A stretch of 57,362 bases of DNA from contig NZ_JAMXQV010000045.1 in assembly GCF_024703995.1 (NCBI RefSeq), positions 1 through 57,362 on the forward strand, in the 5' to 3' direction. Within the stretch, counting starts at the first letter, position 1. Each line of letters begins with the position of its first letter. Below are positions 8,123 to 16,147 of this stretch, piece after piece. Made by a program: the position numbers and the translations under genes. Source of the stretch: Amycolatopsis iheyensis. Lineage in GTDB: Bacteria > Actinomycetota > Actinomycetes > Mycobacteriales > Pseudonocardiaceae. The notes beneath the pieces were generated by a model that was given only the letters and a program-made list of their open reading frames with translations, did not search any database and had not been told where the DNA came from.

Positions 8123-8440
8123 TCAGCTTCCGGCCTGGAGGATCCACTCCCGCTCGTCGGGATCGCGGACGGTCGCCTCGCGCGTCCCGAAGTGGGTGTC
8201 CTCGAACGGGGTGACGACCTCGACGTCGGGCACGGTGTCGCTCTCGGTCTTGAGGACGAGCTTCATCCCGGTGGCCTGGTTTTCGGGCACCTCGGCGACG
8301 AACAGGTAGGGCCCGTCGCCCTTGCGCAGCAGCCCGGAGTTGTGGTCGGTGGCGAAGTCCAGCTCGAAGCCGAGGGTCTGGAAGAACTTCGCCGCCTTGC
8401 CCCAGTTGTGGGTCTCGAGGTACACGGCTTCGATGGTCAT
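8123..8440 (-). CDS. VOC (glyoxalase/bleomycin-resistance fold) family protein
   Basis: 105-aa single-domain VOC protein: N-terminal beta-alpha-beta unit (MTIEAVYLETHNWGKAAKFF, then LGFELDF) and a typical C-terminal VRDPDEREWILQ. VOC proteins bind metals or small hydrophobic or electrophilic molecules (drug sequestration, glyoxalase, dioxygenase); the substrate is unknown. ATG 8440 overlaps the TGA of the upstream ribbon-helix-helix gene (ATGA), with AAGGAGA 9-15 nt upstream, so the two are translationally coupled. The longer frame to 8608 is a different reading of the small gene and is rejected. Confidence 0.85.
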   Translation of the reverse strand: MTIEAVYLETHNWGKAAKFFQTLGFELDFATDHNSGLLRKGDGPYLFVAEVPENQATGMKLVLKTESDTVPDVEVVTPFEDTHFGTREATVRDPDEREWILQAGS

Positions 8441-8592
8441 CGCTGGTCTCCTTCTTTGGCCAGGTACTGGCGCAGCGCGTCGGTGACGAGTGCCGACAGC
8501 GACTGCCCGGTGTCGACGGCGTGGTGCTTGACCTCCCGGATCAGGTCCACGGGGAGGTACACGTTGAACTGCTTGACGTCCTTGTCCGCCAT
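8437..8592 (-). CDS. Small ribbon-helix-helix DNA-binding protein
   Basis: 51-aa protein, short enough to be missed by length cut-offs. A beta strand KQFNVYLP (residues 7-14) is followed by two helices (VDLIREVKHHAVDTG and SLSALVTDALRQYLA), the Arc/MetJ/CopG ribbon-helix-helix pattern typical of dimeric repressors and antitoxins. It is cotranslated with the VOC gene through an ATGA overlap, and a perfect palindrome sits 6 bp before its start, which suggests autoregulation of the pair. The arrangement resembles a regulator or antitoxin placed first in a two-gene operon, but the partner is a VOC protein, not a known toxin. Confidence 0.8.
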   Translation of the reverse strand: MADKDVKQFNVYLPVDLIREVKHHAVDTGQSLSALVTDALRQYLAKEGDQR

Positions 8593-8598
8593 GACAGC

Positions 8599-8608
8599 AT
8601 GCTAGCAT
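8599..8608. promoter_or_regulatory. Candidate RHH operator palindrome
   Basis: ATGCTAGCAT is a perfect 10-bp palindrome just upstream of the ribbon-helix-helix start (8592). On the minus strand the same region reads TAGAATGCTAGCAT, giving -10-like hexamers, with TTGACG (8629-8624) as a possible -35. An RHH dimer-of-dimers site overlapping the promoter would fit negative autoregulation. Confidence 0.5.
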
Positions 8609-8693
8609 TCTAGGTTAGTAGCCCGTCAACCTCCACGGGATCTCCACGAAACGGGTGCACGGCGTCCACGCCGGCCCGGCATCATCGAGCCCG

Positions 8694-9428
8694 ATGAACT
8701 GGTTGCGGGATTTCGAAGCGGAAGCCGGACGCCGGGCCGCGCGGGACGAGCCGCCGTGGGAGCGGGGCGCGAAGCTGCATCCCGACGTCGCGCGCAGCGT
8801 CCAGCGGTTCCAGGTTGGCGAGGCCGGCGACGGCGCCAACCTCATCGCGAAAGCCGGCGGCGGTGACTACCTGGCCGCGGTGCGGTTGTTCGTGGCCGAG
8901 GAGCAGAACCACGCGCGGATGCTCGCGGCCCTGCTTGCAGCGGCCGGCTTCCCGGTCATCGCCACGCACTGGACGGACACGGTGTTCGTGTGGCTGCGGC
9001 GGGCCCTCGGGCTGCGGCTGGAGCTGATGGTGCTGCTCATCGCGGAGGTGGTCGCGCTCCGGTACTACCGGGCTCTGCGCGACGGCGCCGGAGACCCGCT
9101 GGTTTCCCAGGTCGCGGCCCGGATCCTCGCCGACGAGCAGCGGCACGTGCCGTTCCACTGCGACCGGCTCCGGCTCGGGTTCGAGGGGCTGTCGAAGCCG
9201 GTGCGCGCGGCGGTGTTCGGCGCGTGGCGGGTGCTGCTGCTGGGTGTCGCGGTGACGGTGGCGGCGGACCACGGCCCGGCGTTGCACCGCCTCGGCGTCG
9301 GACGGCTCGTGTTCGTCGCGGATGTGCTGACCGCGTTCGAAGGCGCGTTGGCGGCGATCCGCGGGGAGGAGCCCCGGCCGAAGCCGCGGTACGTCCCGAG
9401 GCGCGCGAGGCCGCGCGGGCTCGTCTAG
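8694..9428 (+). CDS. Ferritin-like diiron domain protein
   Basis: 244-aa mainly helical protein with two carboxylate/histidine motifs of the ferritin-like diiron fold: EEQNH near residue 69 and DEQRHVPFH near 145, plus helical acids between them (ELMVLLIAEVVALRYYRAL). These could ligate a di-metal centre, but no substrate is evident. ATG 8694 (MNWLRDFEAEAG) is preferred; GTG 8655 in frame would add 13 residues. No good Shine-Dalgarno sequence is seen for either. It converges on the TetR gene and shares a CTAG stop palindrome with it. Confidence 0.7.
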   Translation: MNWLRDFEAEAGRRAARDEPPWERGAKLHPDVARSVQRFQVGEAGDGANLIAKAGGGDYLAAVRLFVAEEQNHARMLAALLAAAGFPVIATHWTDTVFVWLRRALGLRLELMVLLIAEVVALRYYRALRDGAGDPLVSQVAARILADEQRHVPFHCDRLRLGFEGLSKPVRAAVFGAWRVLLLGVAVTVAADHGPALHRLGVGRLVFVADVLTAFEGALAAIRGEEPRPKPRYVPRRARPRGLV

Positions 9429-9970
9429 AGGAGGCCTGCCAGCACCCGCAGCGACGCCGTGATCCGCTCCACCGACACCCCTCGCGACGTCTGGTGCAGG
9501 AACAGCTCCGGCGCGAGCGGCGCCAGCAACACGTCCGCCAGCACGTCCGGGTCCGCCGCGCCTGCCGCCTCGGCCAGTACCCGGACGTGGCTGCGCCAGA
9601 ACCCGTACGCCCCCGTCGTGAACCGGGAATGGCCCACCTCCGCGCCCAGCACCAGGTGCGCGTGGCGCTCCAGCAGCGCCACCATCGCCACGTAGAACGC
9701 CGCCAGGCGCTCGGCCGGGGGTGCGCCCGGGCCCAGTGGTGGGTCGCCGCGGAGCAGGGACTCCTGCAGGCGGTGTTCGTGCTCGTCCAGCAGGGCCACG
9801 GCGATCGACGCGCGGTCGGGGTAGCGGCGGTACAGCGTGCCGCGGCCGACGCCCGCCGCGCGGGCGATGTCCTCCATCGTCACCTCCGCCGCGCCGCGGG
9901 ACGCGAACAGCTCCTCGGCCGCCGTCAGGATCTTCGCGCGGTTGCGGGCCGCGTCGGCGCGTTCGGGCAT
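9425..9970 (-). CDS. TetR/AcrR family transcriptional repressor
   Basis: 181-aa repressor. The TetR DNA-binding domain occupies residues 8-55 (ILTAAEELFASRGAAEVTMEDIA, then GVGRGTLYRRYPDRASI). The C-terminal ligand domain is helical, with VLLAPLAPELFLHQ near 150. It is divergent from an SMR efflux gene 69 bp away, and a strong dyad lies in the gap, so it very likely represses the exporter and itself until a ligand binds. Confidence 0.92.
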   Translation of the reverse strand: MPERADAARNRAKILTAAEELFASRGAAEVTMEDIARAAGVGRGTLYRRYPDRASIAVALLDEHEHRLQESLLRGDPPLGPGAPPAERLAAFYVAMVALLERHAHLVLGAEVGHSRFTTGAYGFWRSHVRVLAEAAGAADPDVLADVLLAPLAPELFLHQTSRGVSVERITASLRVLAGLL

Positions 9971-9985
9971 TTCCCCACCCTAGGA

Positions 9986-10010
9986 ATAAGTGGACACGGC
10001 GTCCAGTTAT
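9986..10010. promoter_or_regulatory. TetR-type operator between the TetR and SMR genes
   Basis: Inverted repeat ATAAGTGGAC (9986-9995) - ACGGC - GTCCAGTTAT (10001-10010); 9 of 10 positions pair. A 25-bp near-palindrome in a 69-bp divergent intergenic region is a classic TetR/QacR-type operator arrangement. Confidence 0.8.
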
Positions 10011-10039
10011 GGCGAGGACACCGAAGAACGGAGGACCCG

Positions 10040-10354
10040 ATGGGCTGGGTCACGCTGGTCGCCGCCGGGCTGGTCGAGATCGCCTGGTCGCAGAGCATCA
10101 AACCGACCGAGAACTTCACCAGGCTGTGGCCGACCCTGCTGTGCTTCGTGCTCGGCGTCGCCGCCGTCTACCTGCTCTCCCGCGCCATGGACGCCGTCCC
10201 GGTGGGCACCGCCTACGCGGTGTTCACCGGGATCGGCGCCGTCGGCGCGATCGTGCTCGGCGTCGTCGTGCAGAAGGACCCGCTGAGCCTCGGCCGGGTG
10301 GCCGCGCTCGCCCTCATCGTCGGCGGCGTCGTGCTCGCGCGCGTCACTTCGTGA
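10040..10354 (+). CDS. SMR family efflux protein (SugE/Gdx-like)
   Basis: 104-aa, four-helix small multidrug resistance protein. The membrane-embedded glutamate that couples H+ exchange is in GLVEIAW at residue 13. The C-terminal half (PVGTAYAVFTGIGAVGAIVLG) closely follows the SugE/Gdx subgroup, whose members export guanidinium or quaternary ammonium compounds, and the N-terminus KPTENFTRLWP also resembles SugE rather than EmrE. Start ATG 10040 follows GGAGGAC. It encodes a complete protein, so it probably acts as a homodimer. No guanidine riboswitch was seen; the TetR operator upstream argues for repressor control. Confidence 0.88.
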   Translation: MGWVTLVAAGLVEIAWSQSIKPTENFTRLWPTLLCFVLGVAAVYLLSRAMDAVPVGTAYAVFTGIGAVGAIVLGVVVQKDPLSLGRVAALALIVGGVVLARVTS

Positions 10355-12356
10355 GCTGCTCCCACAGGAACTCGAACACCAGCGCCCACTTGAACGCCAG
10401 CTGCTCGTTGTCCGCCGCGGCGCCGTGGCCGCCTTCGATGTTCTCGTGGTAGCGGACGTCGTGGCCCTGCTCGCGCATGCGCGCCACCATCTTGCGGGCG
10501 TGGGCGGGGTGCACGCGGTCGTCGCGCGTCGACGTCACGAACAGCGACGGCGGGTAGGAACGTCCACTGTGGACATTCTGGTAGGGCGAGTACTTCGAGA
10601 TGAACTCCCACTCGGCCGTCTCGTCGGGGTCGCCGTACTCGGCCATCCACGACGCGCCGGCCAGCAGCAGGTGGTAGCGGCGCATGTCCAGCAGCGGCAC
10701 CTGGCTGACGATCGCGCCGAACCGCTCCGGGTAGCGCGTCAGCATGACCCCCATCAGCAGGCCGCCGTTGCTGCCGCCCTGGATGCCCAGCTGCGCCGGT
10801 GTCGTGATGCCGCGTGCCACCAGATCCGAGGCCACCGCGGCGAAGTCTTCGTAGACGCGGTGCCGCTGCGCCTTGATCGCCTGGGTGTGCCATTCCGGCC
10901 CGTACTCACCGCCGCCGCGGATGTTCGCGACGACGTACGTGCCGCCGCGCGAGAGCCAGCCGCGGCCGATCATCCCGCTGTAGGACGGCGTCAGCGAGAC
11001 CTCGAAGCCGCCGTAGCCGGTCAGCAGCGTCGGGCCGCCCTCCGCGCCCGACGGCCGGACGACGAAGTACGGGATCTTCGTGCCGTCCTCCGACGTCGCG
11101 AAGTACTGCGCAACGTCCATTCCGGACGCGTCGAAGAACGCCGGAGCCTGCTTCAGCACCTCGACCTCTTCACCAACATGGCCGTAGCTCAACGTCGACG
11201 GCTGGAGAAATCCGCTGGAGTTGATCAGGTACTCGTCGCTGACGTCGGGGTCGGTGTCGAAGATGTCCGCGCTGCCGAACTCCGGTCCGCCGGACAGGGG
11301 CTCGTCCGTCCAGCCGTCCGGACCGGGGGTCAGGGTGCGCAGCTCGGTGCGGACGTCGCGCAGCGTGCCGAGCAGCAGGTGGTTGCGCGTCCAGGCCCAG
11401 TAGTCGAGCGACGTGTGCGCGTCGGGCGTGAACAACGTCGTGAAGGCGCGGTCGCCGGCCATGAAGTCGTCGAAGCGGATGCCGATCAGCGACCCCGCCG
11501 GGTGCTCGGCGCCACCGACGGTCCACGCCGTGCGCGGCCGGACCAGCAGCCATTCGCGGTGCACGGACGCGCTCGCGTCGTCCGGGACGTCGATCTTGAC
11601 CAGCGCGTCCGGCGTCCGCAGGTACAGCTCGGAGCGGTAGAAGTCGACGGCGCGGCTGACGAAGTCGCGCTCGAAGCCCTCGGTCGGGTCGTGGGACGCG
11701 CCGATCGAGACGTCGTCGGGCTTGCCCTCGTAGACCGTGAGGGCTTCCTCGAGCGGCGTGCCGCGCCGCCACTCCTTCGACAGGCGCGGGTAGCCGGAGC
11801 TGGTAAGCGTGCCGGGGCCGAAGTCCGTTCCGATGTAGACGCGGTCCTCGTCGATCCAGCCGATCCGCGTCTTGGCCTCGGGGACGGTGAAGCCGCCGTC
11901 GACGAACTCGTGCGCGTCGAGGTCGAACTCGCGGACCACCGTGGCGTCCGCGCCGCCGCGGGACAGCTCGACCAGGCCGCGCCGGTAACCCGGCCGCAGC
12001 ACGGCCGCGCCCTGCCAGACCCAGTTCTCGCCCTCGGCCTCGGCCAGCGCGTCGACGTCGAGCAGCAGCTCCCACTCGGGCTCGTCGGTGCGGTAGGACT
12101 CCAGCGTCGTGCGCCGCCACAGGCCGCGGGGGTGGCTCGCGTCCTGCCAGAAGTTGTAGAGGAGCTCGCCGCGCCGGCGCACGTACGGGATGCGGTCGTC
12201 GGCGTCGAGCACTTCGCGCAGTTCGTCACGCAGCTCGGCGAAGCGCGCTCCGGTGGTCAGCTCGGCCAGCGTTTCGCCGTTGCGGGCGCGCACCCAGTCC
12301 AGCGCGTCGTCGCCGGTCACGTCTTCCAGCCACAGGTTGGGGTCCTCCACACTCAT
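10344..12356 (-). CDS. Prolyl oligopeptidase family (S9) serine peptidase
   Basis: 670-aa cytosolic oligopeptidase. An N-terminal beta-propeller (DPNLWLEDVTGDDALDWV start; residues about 75-420) precedes the alpha/beta-hydrolase domain. The catalytic serine is in GGSNGGLL (Ser about 529), the Asp in STRDDRVHP near 615, and the His in EGGHGAA near 648, giving the S9 order Ser-Asp-His. No signal peptide is visible after choosing ATG 12356; the in-frame extension to 12950 overlaps the divergent protease gene and lacks homology. The 3' end overlaps the SMR gene by 11 bp. Confidence 0.92.
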   Translation of the reverse strand: MSVEDPNLWLEDVTGDDALDWVRARNGETLAELTTGARFAELRDELREVLDADDRIPYVRRRGELLYNFWQDASHPRGLWRRTTLESYRTDEPEWELLLDVDALAEAEGENWVWQGAAVLRPGYRRGLVELSRGGADATVVREFDLDAHEFVDGGFTVPEAKTRIGWIDEDRVYIGTDFGPGTLTSSGYPRLSKEWRRGTPLEEALTVYEGKPDDVSIGASHDPTEGFERDFVSRAVDFYRSELYLRTPDALVKIDVPDDASASVHREWLLVRPRTAWTVGGAEHPAGSLIGIRFDDFMAGDRAFTTLFTPDAHTSLDYWAWTRNHLLLGTLRDVRTELRTLTPGPDGWTDEPLSGGPEFGSADIFDTDPDVSDEYLINSSGFLQPSTLSYGHVGEEVEVLKQAPAFFDASGMDVAQYFATSEDGTKIPYFVVRPSGAEGGPTLLTGYGGFEVSLTPSYSGMIGRGWLSRGGTYVVANIRGGGEYGPEWHTQAIKAQRHRVYEDFAAVASDLVARGITTPAQLGIQGGSNGGLLMGVMLTRYPERFGAIVSQVPLLDMRRYHLLLAGASWMAEYGDPDETAEWEFISKYSPYQNVHSGRSYPPSLFVTSTRDDRVHPAHARKMVARMREQGHDVRYHENIEGGHGAAADNEQLAFKWALVFEFLWEQLTK

Positions 12357-12516
12357 CCCGACAGTTTCGCCCGCCGGGGCGCCCGGTGGCCACCGGGCGG
12401 CGTTTTCGTTTCGTGATCTCGGCCTCTCCGGTCGTCCGTATGCTGGTGACCAGCGCCGGGGGGACGCGTGCTCGGGCGAGTCCGTGCCGGTCCGGCGGAC
12501 GAGCCAGGGGGACAAC

Positions 12517-13542
12517 GTGAACGACGCCGACGGCCCGGCCACGCCGGGGGAGTCCGGTGTTCCCGGGCCGCCGCCACCGCCGCCGATGGCGGCCCGGCCC
12601 CCGGAACCCGCCTGGACACCCGAACCGAACCCGTGGGCGCCGAACTGGGCCGCCGCACCGCCCGTCCCGATCGCGCCGCCGCGCAGCCGGCTGTGGGGCG
12701 CCGTCGCGGGCGTCCTCATCGTCGTGGTGACGATCTCCCTGGTCGCGGCCACCATCCCGCACCGCGTCGACGGCCACGCGCTCGTCGCGCAGGGCGCCGA
12801 CACCGGCCGCGCGTTCAGCGGCGGCTCGGACGGGAAGCCGGCGAAGCCCGTGCCCGAGCTCGCCCGCAACCCGCTGCTGAGCGACGGCATCACCCCCGGC
12901 CCCGCCGCCTGCGACCTGCCCGAGCTCGGCCGGGCCGCCGCGCAGCTCAAGGCGTACTACGGCGCGCTGGCCGACTGCCTGGAGCAGTCGTGGCGCCCCG
13001 CGCTGGCGAAGGCGAACGAGCCGACGCTGACCGCGACCGTGTCGGTGACGCTGCCCGAGCACAGCGCGTGCGGCGAAGCGCCGACGGAGAACGAAGCCGT
13101 CGCGTACTACTGCGGTGGGGACACCACGATCTACGCGCCGACCGACTGGATGCTCTCGGACGCCGGCCTGAACAAGGCGCGGCACATCGCGACGATCGCC
13201 CACGAGTACGGCCACCACGTGCAGCGCGAGAGCGGCATCCTGTCCGCGGCGGCGGACAAGATGACGTCGCCGAACGAGGACAGCGCGGCCGACAAGCAGG
13301 TCGTCCGCCGGATCGAGCTGCAGGCCAACTGCTTCGGCGCGCTGTTCCTGGCGGCCGTCGCCGGCTCGGGCTCGATCAGCCGGTCGCTGGCGAACGCCGC
13401 CGTCGCCGACTACGGCCGGGCCAACGACAGCGACACCCACGGTTCGCGCGAGCACCAGCTGTCGTGGGCGAAGGCGGGCTACGACGGCAAGACGACGAAG
13501 GCGTGCGACACCTGGAGCGCGCCGGTCGCCGACGTCAGCTGA
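12517..13542 (+). CDS. Membrane-anchored neutral zinc metallopeptidase
   Basis: 341-aa protein with a proline-rich cytoplasmic N-terminus (residues 1-60), one membrane segment (about 66-86, WGAVAGVLIVVVTISLVAA) and an extracytoplasmic YpfJ/zinc_peptidase-type domain. The zinc motif HExxH is HEYGHH at residues 229-234. A probable third ligand region is RRIELQANCFGALFLAAV near 265, matching the E-x-x-A-x-C-F pattern of this family. GTG 12517 follows AGGGGG at good spacing. The substrate is unknown. The 3' end overlaps the convergent gene by 8 bp. Confidence 0.85.
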   Translation: MNDADGPATPGESGVPGPPPPPPMAARPPEPAWTPEPNPWAPNWAAAPPVPIAPPRSRLWGAVAGVLIVVVTISLVAATIPHRVDGHALVAQGADTGRAFSGGSDGKPAKPVPELARNPLLSDGITPGPAACDLPELGRAAAQLKAYYGALADCLEQSWRPALAKANEPTLTATVSVTLPEHSACGEAPTENEAVAYYCGGDTTIYAPTDWMLSDAGLNKARHIATIAHEYGHHVQRESGILSAAADKMTSPNEDSAADKQVVRRIELQANCFGALFLAAVAGSGSISRSLANAAVADYGRANDSDTHGSREHQLSWAKAGYDGKTTKACDTWSAPVADVS

Positions 13543-14107
13543 CCGTCCACCCGGGATCGCGGCCGAGCAGGGCCAGGAACCGGTCGAGCTCGCTCACGTC
13601 CGCCGGCACGTCGACGCGGTGGGCGAAGGAGCCGTTCTTTTCGCGGCCCTCGTCCGGGATGCGCTCGGCCAGCTGGAGCGCGACGTGGACGGCTTCGGCG
13701 TCCGGCTCGTAGGGCAGCCCGAGCGTGCGGGCCAGGTCCCAGCCGTGCGCGAGAGTGTCGACCAGGTGCATGTGCGCGGCGATCGTGCCCGGGAACGTGC
13801 CGAAGTGGTTGATGGTGAGCTGCCGCTCGAGCACGGCGTCGTCGGCCATCGCGTCGAGGAAGTCGTCGACGGAGGCCCGGTACGCGGCGTAGGCGTCGTC
13901 GCCGAGGACGCCGGCGTCCCAGTCCGGTGCCGAGCCCTCGCGGGCCGCGGTCGCGAAGGCGTGGTTCTCGCTGACCTGGTGGCGGAGCAGGTCGGCCAGC
14001 GTCCAGCCGGCGCACGGGGTGGGGCGGGCGAGGTCGCCGGGCTTGGTGGTGGCGACCAGCTCGTCGAGGACGAGCAGGCCGCGGCGGTCGAGTTCACGCA
14101 GATCCAT
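13535..14107 (-). CDS. TIGR03086-type mycothiol-dependent-isomerase-like (DinB fold) protein
   Basis: 190-aa protein with the maleylpyruvate isomerase N-terminal/DinB four-helix domain: TPCAGWTLADLLRHQVSENHAF near residues 30-51 (split pattern) and HMHLVDTLAHGWDLARTLG near 111, supplying the histidines for a metal site. Proteins of this group are widespread in mycothiol-producing actinomycetes; most have no known substrate. ATG 14107 is at the conserved beginning of the domain. It is divergent from the MocR regulator, with a shared 82-bp promoter region. Confidence 0.8.
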   Translation of the reverse strand: MDLRELDRRGLLVLDELVATTKPGDLARPTPCAGWTLADLLRHQVSENHAFATAAREGSAPDWDAGVLGDDAYAAYRASVDDFLDAMADDAVLERQLTINHFGTFPGTIAAHMHLVDTLAHGWDLARTLGLPYEPDAEAVHVALQLAERIPDEGREKNGSFAHRVDVPADVSELDRFLALLGRDPGWTVS

Positions 14108-14131
14108 GCTTCGCACGTTAGGCGCGCGAGC

Positions 14132-14173
14132 GGACCACGAAAAGCGCCAAATCGACCGCAACCTTCGTGGACC
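14132..14173. promoter_or_regulatory. Candidate MocR/PdxR operator pair
   Basis: GGACCACGAA (14132-14141) and TTCGTGGACC (14164-14173) are inverted copies (9 of 10 positions) with centres 32 bp apart. They lie between the DinB-like gene and the MocR-type regulator. MocR dimers typically bind two half-sites placed several helical turns apart. Confidence 0.6.
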
Positions 14174-14189
14174 AATCTAGGCTGATCGA

Positions 14190-15602
14190 GTGGAGATCCA
14201 CATCGACCTGACCGGGACGCGCGGCCACCGCGCCGCGATCTACCGGCAGCTGCGCGCGGCCATCCTCGACGGCCGGATCCGGCCCGGCGAGGCCCTGCCG
14301 CCGACGCGGGAGCTCGCGCAGCGGCTGGCGGTCTCCCGGACGACGGTCAGCGCGGCCTACGACCGGCTCACCGCCGAAGGGTTCCTCACCGGCCGCGTCG
14401 GCGCGGGCACGTTCGTGACGGCGTCGGCGGCGGCGCGCCCGGAGCCGTCGCACGTCTCCGGGGTGCGGCCGCTGCCCGAGTGGGACGCCGTACCGCCGCC
14501 ACCCGCGCCGTTCGCCCCGGCGCCGGAGTTCGACTTCCGGCCCGGCGTCCCCGACCTGACCCGGTTCCCGTTCGACACCTGGCGCCGGCTGGTGACGCAG
14601 CGGCTGCGCGCCGGCCAAGCGGACCTGATGACCTACGGCGACCCCCAGGGCCACGCCGCGCTGCGTGCCGAGATCGCCCGGCACGCCGGGGTGTCGCGGG
14701 ACGTGCGGGCGAGTGCCGCGCGGGTCGTCGTCACCGCCGGCGCGCAGCAGACGACCGACCTCGTCGCGCGGGTGCTGCTGCGCCACGGCGACCTCGCCGC
14801 CGTCGAGGACCCCGGCTACCCGCCGCCGCGGCTGGTGCTCGAAGCCCGCGGCGTGCGGGTCGCGCCGGTGCCGGTGGACGCCGAGGGGATCGTCGTCGGC
14901 GCCATCCCGGCCGGGACGCGGCTGGTGTACGTGACGCCGTCGCACCAGTACCCGCTGGGGCTGTCGATGTCCTTGGCCCGCCGGCTCGAACTGCTCGACT
15001 GGGCCGAGCGCGCCGACGCGGTGCTCGTCGAGGACGACTACGACACCGAGTTCCGCTACACCGGCCGGCCGCTGGAACCGTTGCACAGCCTCGATTCCCG
15101 GGGGCGCGTGGTGTACGTCGGCTCGTTCTCGAAAGTGCTTTCACCCGCGCTGCGGCTGGGTTTCCTCGTCGCGCCGCCGTCGCTCGTGCCGGCACTGGTG
15201 AAGGCTCGCTACCTCACCGACTGGCACGCGCCGAACGTCGAACAGGCGGCGCTGGCCGCGTTCATGGCCGAAGGCGGCTTCGCGCGGCACATCCGGCGGA
15301 TGCGGAAGGTCTACCGGGAACGGCACGAACTGCTGTCCGCGGTGCTCGCCCGGGACTTCGCGGACTTCCTGACGCCGTTGCCCTCGACCGCGGGCCTGCA
15401 CCTGAGCGCCGCCGCCGGGACCGACACCCGGCCGCTCGTCCGAGCCGCGCGAAGGCACGGCATCCGGCTGTACGCGTTGGGGGACTTCGCCGTGGCCGGT
15501 CCCCGGCACGGGCTCGTCTTCGGTTACGGTGCGGTCGCGGCCGAGCGGATCGAGCCGGGGCTGGCCCGGCTGCGCGCGCTCGTCGACGGAGGCACGGCAT
15601 GA
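14190..15602 (+). CDS. MocR family (GntR-aminotransferase fusion) regulator, PdxR-like
   Basis: 470-aa chimeric regulator. The GntR winged helix is at residues 10-75 (IYRQLRAAILDGRIRPGEALPP, SRTTVSAAYDRL split pattern), and a fold-type I aminotransferase domain covers about 110-465. The PLP lysine is in VGSFSKVLSPALRLGF near residue 315. PdxR proteins sense PLP and control pyridoxal biosynthesis, but no pdxS/pdxT gene is adjacent, so its regulon may be the divergent DinB-like gene or genes elsewhere. GTG 14190 lies 8 nt after a -10-like TAGGCT, with no Shine-Dalgarno sequence, which suggests a leaderless mRNA. Confidence 0.88.
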   Translation: MEIHIDLTGTRGHRAAIYRQLRAAILDGRIRPGEALPPTRELAQRLAVSRTTVSAAYDRLTAEGFLTGRVGAGTFVTASAAARPEPSHVSGVRPLPEWDAVPPPPAPFAPAPEFDFRPGVPDLTRFPFDTWRRLVTQRLRAGQADLMTYGDPQGHAALRAEIARHAGVSRDVRASAARVVVTAGAQQTTDLVARVLLRHGDLAAVEDPGYPPPRLVLEARGVRVAPVPVDAEGIVVGAIPAGTRLVYVTPSHQYPLGLSMSLARRLELLDWAERADAVLVEDDYDTEFRYTGRPLEPLHSLDSRGRVVYVGSFSKVLSPALRLGFLVAPPSLVPALVKARYLTDWHAPNVEQAALAAFMAEGGFARHIRRMRKVYRERHELLSAVLARDFADFLTPLPSTAGLHLSAAAGTDTRPLVRAARRHGIRLYALGDFAVAGPRHGLVFGYGAVAAERIEPGLARLRALVDGGTA

Positions 15603-16045
15603 CCGACGACGTGATGGTGGCGATCGACGCCGGGCTGCGGCAGCACATCGGCGGCGACCGGGCCGGCGCGCACGCCACCTTCACCGCGCTGTGGGCCGAG
15701 ATCGGCGCCGACGGCGACCCGCTGCACCGCGTCGCGCTCGCCCACCACATGGCCGACGTCTGCGACGACCCGGCCGAAGAGCTCGAGTGGGACCTGCGCG
15801 CACTCGCCGCCGCGGACTCGCTGACCGACTCCCGCGCCCAGGAGTACCACTCGTCGCTGGCCGTGCGCGGGTTCTACCCGTCCCTGCACCTGAACCTCGG
15901 TGAGGACTACCGCAAGCTCGGCGACCTCGCCGCGGCCCGCGAACAGCTCGCCCTGGCCCGGGAGAAACTCGGCGCACTCTGCGAAGACGACTACGCGGCC
16001 GGAATTCGCGCGGCCCTCGACGGCCTGGCCGAACGGCTCGGCTGA
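15599..16045 (+). CDS. TPR-like hypothetical protein coupled to the MocR regulator
   Basis: 148-aa soluble helical protein with no recognised catalytic motif. Repeats such as HHMADVCDDPAEELEWDLRA and LGEDYRKLGDLAAAREQLALA suggest tetratricopeptide-like helical hairpins. It starts at ATG 15599, overlapping the TGA of the MocR gene (ATGA), so it is cotranslated with the regulator and may be a partner or adaptor. Function unknown. Confidence 0.75.
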   Translation: MTDDVMVAIDAGLRQHIGGDRAGAHATFTALWAEIGADGDPLHRVALAHHMADVCDDPAEELEWDLRALAAADSLTDSRAQEYHSSLAVRGFYPSLHLNLGEDYRKLGDLAAAREQLALAREKLGALCEDDYAAGIRAALDGLAERLG

Positions 16046-16147
16046 ATCGGTTCGAATACCACGAAGACGCCCCGTTTGCCGGACTTTCGCGCACGTCCCA
16101 GCGCCCTTACCCTGTGGTGATCCAGCTCACCGACGGGAAGGATCGCC

